Under the pieces are notes generated by a model, which was not told the DNA's origin, searched no databases, and worked only from the letters and a program-made list of their open reading frames with translations. Shown one piece after another: positions 7,926-10,946 of a stretch of DNA of 10,946 nucleotides. The translations under genes were made by a program, and so were the position numbers. Source of the DNA: Smittium culicis (lineage: Eukaryota; Kickxellomycota; Harpellomycetes; Harpellales; Legeriomycetaceae); the NCBI GenBank assembly GCA_001970855.1, contig LSSN01002235.1:1-10946 (forward strand), given 5' to 3'. Within the stretch, counting starts at the first letter, position 1; each line of letters begins with the position of its first letter.

Positions 7926-8474
7926 AGCATTGTGTTGAAAATTCAATACTGGAGCTTTGGTAAATCGAGTCGTTTTCAAATAAAATATTATACGGCTTAT
8001 TATAATAGAATGCAGGCTAATAGCTTAAATTGGTCAGTGGCAAAATATTTTCAATATTATAATACCATTGTGTTAAAACTAAATACATCGAATTCTAAAT
8101 AATTTTAGTTTTTACTAAAGCCAAAAAAAAAAGAGTGTGAAACATTAAAATGATTTGAAAATGTAATTGATTGTGACTTTTTTTTGAAGTTGATTTAAAA
8201 AAATTTTTTTATTGTCTTTGTGGTTTATATAGCACAGACAGAATTTTTTTTTTGTAACTAGACAAGAATTGCCAATCAAATAATAAAAACAATTACTCAT
8301 GCGGCTTTATTATATTAAATTGCAATTAAAAAAAATATAATTGTTTTAAACTCGAAAAATTTCTTTCAATTTACATGTTTTAGAGTATAAAATAATGAAA
8401 CTCTAAAAACTTATTTTAACGGTAGAAAGCCTTGCACATATAAATATATCATATCAAGAAATATACTAAACGGA
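7926..8474 (+). pseudogene. Stop-depleted relic coding stretch, unknown family
   Basis: In the third + strand frame there are only seven stops in 183 codons (at 8100, 8106, 8151, 8196, 8259, 8316 and 8388), against about 16 and 19 in the two other forward frames over the same bases. The first 58 codons (7926-8099) are fully open but contain no early ATG. The reading includes IQYWSFGKSSRFQI, YYTAYYNRMQANSLNW and, near the end, TYFNGRKPCTYKYI: mixed residues rather than only Lys/Asn/Ile/Phe. The stops are of all three kinds, so a simple reassigned genetic code does not rescue the frame. It is best read as the remains of a protein gene or transposon ORF. I cannot name the family. Confidence 0.4.
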
Positions 8475-8504
8475 TAACAAAATCTAAAAATAGGAATGTC
8501 ATAA

Positions 8505-8529
8505 GCTCTATAATTTTCAATTATAGAGC
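8505..8529. repeat. 11-bp perfect hairpin, 3-nt loop
   Basis: GCTCTATAATT (8505-8515) and AATTATAGAGC (8519-8529) pair perfectly around the loop TTC. The stem lies just past the end of the stop-poor relic. The bases after it are not a T-run, so it is not a bacterial-style terminator. It may mark a small foldback sequence or be fortuitous. Confidence 0.65.
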
Positions 8530-9466
8530 GTGAGAATAGTTAGCGTAAAGTAAAAAAATGCGAACAAAACCAGATAATTGATATTCAGAGTAAAGGTAAA
8601 TAACTTTCTTTTGTGTGTGGTAATAGAATAATAAGTTTCTTTTTTTAATACTTTCATTTCTCATTAATATTTTTAAATTAAAATACTATGTTCAAATAAA
8701 TTTCTCAATACATTATAAGTTTAATTCGTGTCAACGATCAGTGTAATAGAGAGATTGAAGATCAACTTCACAAACAATAATAAACGATAAAGAAAATTGG
8801 TCCTCATACTTCATTGAGAATATAATTTAAAATCATATAAAACTGTGAATATAACACAACAGCTAGTCTCTATAACTAGCACATATATAATAATTATATA
8901 TAATATAATTCGTATGTATATGCAAGCACTAAATATAATCATTTCATATATAAGCAAAATATTTTATACGAATGTGTAACATTAAAATTTTAGAATCAAA
9001 ATTTAATTCAAGCTAGATTAATCCTGTGTATATAAAAATAAAAAAAATTAAAAATTAGCAATATGGATTATTATACGCTAATAAAGTAGACAAATATTTA
9101 AAAAATGACTTTTTTTCTTAAGAAAATTACTTTATTATATTGGATGAATGGTAATTATCGCCATTAGTATTTGGTATATAATCAACATATAAGAATAAAA
9201 TGGATTTCAATTTTCAATTTTTTAATAAGTATCAGGTATTTTATGTCGAGGCTGCTGTAAAATAGTAATTTTTAAAAAATAATAACTATACTAACTTGTA
9301 TCTATTATGATAATAGGCAAACATTACGGTAAATGATTTTCATATCTAATTGACGGTATATTATTACTAATACTATAAAATTTTTTAATACTGTAATCAA
9401 TTGATTTTAATAATTTTCAGGGAGAAATTTAATGTAAAATTATATTAACAAGCCATTAGTAATTAA
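8530..9466. other. AT-rich non-coding DNA with minor palindromes
   Basis: No gene is supported. Small symmetric elements include GCTAGT...ACTAGC (8862-8880, 7-nt loop), ATTCGTAT (8908-8915) with ATACGAAT (8966-8973), and the 14-bp palindrome TTTTCTTAAGAAAA (9113-9126). A TATA-alternating tract occupies about 8881-8910. Each is short enough to arise by chance in this composition. Confidence 0.5.
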
Positions 9467-9673
9467 ATTAAACTAGGATTGATTGTAGGCATATACCAAG
9501 GTATTCATAGCTATACGAGTTTCAATATGTGGCAATTAAGTAATATCGAAAATTGTAATCCACTTCATTTTTTTAAATTAAAAGATTCTGCATTAAAGTT
9601 TGAAAAGATTAGAATATCAAATATTTTTTCATTAAAAGAATTAGCATTACTAGCATCCCTGGTATCAATATAG
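9467..9673 (+). pseudogene. Open stretch with coding-like base pattern, unknown
   Basis: The frame is open from after a TAA (9464-9466) to TAG at 9671-9673, with no ATG near its start (the first possible initiator is TTG at 9479). In the 64 codons from 9479, G+C is about 30%, 28% and 20% at codon positions 1, 2 and 3, as in real genes of AT-rich genomes. The product would contain VGIYQGIHSYTSFNMWQL and later SLKELALLASLVS, with no recognised domain. A TTTTCAG at 9414-9420, a typical 3' splice-site string, lies upstream but is separated from the frame by the TAA. Runs in the next frames to the right (KELFGGVIFFNKKKIAIW at about 9740) suggest the relic may continue after frame changes. Confidence 0.3.
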
Positions 9674-10500
9674 ATATTGAGGTTTAGGAAGTAATCAAAA
9701 TAAGATTAAAATATATTAAATTGTTATACTCATTAAAAATAAAGAGCTTTTCGGCGGAGTGATTTTTTTTAATAAAAAGAAAATAGCTATCTGGGAATAG
9801 GTTCGTTACTTTAGTTAACGAAAAAGGGAACATAATTATTTACACCTTAAAAGCCTAAATTTAAATTTTGAACTTGAGACTTTTTTTATGGAATAACCTC
9901 TGAAGAAAAACTCTTTTCTATTGAAGTAAAAGTAAACTTATGCATTGGTATTATCTTATTTTATCCACAAAAATTATTAAAATAAAAAACTATGATTTCT
10001 ACAGCCAATAGTTAAATAATAATTAAACATAAACATGGATTTTCCAAGTTAAAAAAAGTTCTAGTATAACAAAGAATCGCTTGTCATAAATTTACGCCAA
10101 TTTATATCACTTTGGTTAAATCGATAAATGCTTTGTTAATTTATGCTATTTTTAGCACTTAAATGAGTAATGGCTGCTTAACTAATCAAGTTTCAGATGG
10201 GTTTATTTTACCTTTTATAACTAGATAGCCAGGTTTAAAAATAATAATTTGTGGATGATAGTTCATGAATTCATGAATTTTAAATATATGCATCGAATAC
10301 GTATAAGAGAAAAAATATAAAATGATAAAAAAATTTGTATGGGAGATTATATCAAGGATCTGTGCTTTTCCTATAAAATATTTCCTGCTTGGCAACATTA
10401 GTTTTGTTTTTAAATCTTGCTAAAAAATAGCATCGAACGATTTATCTGATACAGCCAATGTCATTAAATAATATATTAAGATAAAGTCTAAAGAAAAAAA
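9674..10500. other. Non-coding DNA with short inverted repeats
   Basis: No intact gene is present. There is a 7-bp inverted repeat TTCGTTA (9802-9808) with TAACGAA (9816-9822). The 16-bp perfect palindrome TTCATGAATTCATGAA (10262-10277) is also a direct repeat of an 8-bp unit. A 70-codon minus-strand frame (10186-10398) lacks any recognisable feature and looks like a chance opening. Confidence 0.45.
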
Positions 10501-10504
10501 ATCA

Positions 10505-10551
10505 GTATCTTCTAAGAATAATCCTAAGTATGGATTATTCTTAGAAGATAC
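10505..10551. repeat. Perfect 20-bp inverted repeat (hairpin), 7-nt loop
   Basis: GTATCTTCTAAGAATAATCC (10505-10524) is followed by the loop TAAGTAT (10525-10531) and then the exact reverse complement of the arm (10532-10551). The stem does not extend beyond 20 bp in either direction. Expressed from either strand it would fold into a very stable 47-nt hairpin, shorter than usual animal or plant microRNA precursors. It could be a recent template-switch palindrome, a minimal foldback element, a cruciform-forming site or an unusual small-RNA source. No flanking duplication or coding neighbour decides between these. Confidence 0.9.
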
Positions 10552-10946
10552 GCAACTTATTTTCTTTAAAATTCCTTTTCTAATTCGAGTTAAATATTAT
10601 TTTATGTTACAAATTATTATTAATTCGAAGATATGTTGTAATAGGATTGAATAATAAAACTAATAATGGCCATGAAAAATTTAATGTAATAGTTTCATAT
10701 CTGCAAATAATCTCTAATATACAATAAACTTTGATTTATGCAAGCTTTGAAATAATAGCTTTACCTTGATATTGTAAATGCTGCTATTTGAAAAGTTTGA
10801 TAAATATTAATACTATTGGATGCACAAAGAATGAATTTTGTTATTTAAGTATTCCTATTTGCTAAATAAAATTAAAAAAACCCATTTATAAGTTGATTCC
10901 ATAAAATTTAAAGCATACACTTCAAGATCAAAAAATTGATTCTTCA
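10552..10946. other. AT-rich non-coding DNA
   Basis: Nothing further was recognised to the end of the window. Stops occur in all frames, and no repeat array or terminal structure is visible. Confidence 0.6.

Noticed and set aside
7801..7960. Likeness of FVNEWNLLF and a following SILELW to Tc1/mariner DDE blocks
   Set aside because: The two pieces are in different frames, the aspartate is Asn, the glycine motif is absent, and no downstream DNxPxH-type block was found. Too weak to call.
6001..8474. A ciliate-type genetic code (TAA/TAG read as Gln) making one long intact gene
   Set aside because: In-frame TGA codons also occur (for example at 8151), frame changes are needed, and the rest of the window does not show long frames under that code.
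10186..10398. 70-codon minus-strand open frame
   Set aside because: No recognisable motif, no codon-position pattern that I could see, and no partner nearby. Treated as chance.

Overview
This window looks like gene-poor, very A+T-rich eukaryotic nuclear DNA (G+C roughly in the low twenties of percent, judged by eye). The grounds are a trinucleotide microsatellite, a 9-bp minisatellite, small non-autonomous DNA transposons flanked by TTAA, frequent poly-A and poly-T tracts, no operon-like packing and no intact gene over 60-70 codons. The species cannot be named from the sequence. AT-rich fungi such as Glomeromycotina or Neocallimastigomycota fit, and so do several AT-rich animals and protists. 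No rRNA, tRNA, CRISPR array or complete protein-coding gene could be supported.

Layout. Positions 1-280 hold two simple-sequence arrays. Positions 280-3540 are AT-rich non-coding DNA, with one short frame (487-705) that faintly resembles the start of a Ty3/gypsy-type integrase zinc-binding region, a small cluster of related repeats (1128-1262), and an isolated G-run (1933-1947). Positions 3550-4860 are slightly less AT-rich, with several short stop-poor stretches in shifting + strand frames. At 4891-4970 a decayed tandem repeat places CCC every 20-21 bp.

The clearest biology is at 5076-5716. Two copies of one MITE family of about 195 bp, with TTAA target sites and CCC-starting ends (the piggyBac-type signature), lie 227 bp apart in the same orientation. 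The first copy appears to have inserted inside a third, older, inverted copy of the same family. No transposase is present, so these would have been moved in trans.

From about 6940 to 9700 there are stretches that behave like eroded coding sequence: one + strand frame has far fewer stops than its two sisters (7926-8474), or third codon positions are more AT-rich than the first two (7117-7305 and 9479-9673). They carry in-frame stops and frame changes and match no family I can name with confidence. The most intact structure in the last kilobase is a perfect 20-bp inverted repeat with a 7-nt loop (10505-10551).

Overall this reads as an intergenic graveyard of small transposons and decayed coding fragments. 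I did not find a convincing new multi-gene system. The nested MITE family, the perfect hairpin and the stop-poor relic are the things most worth following.
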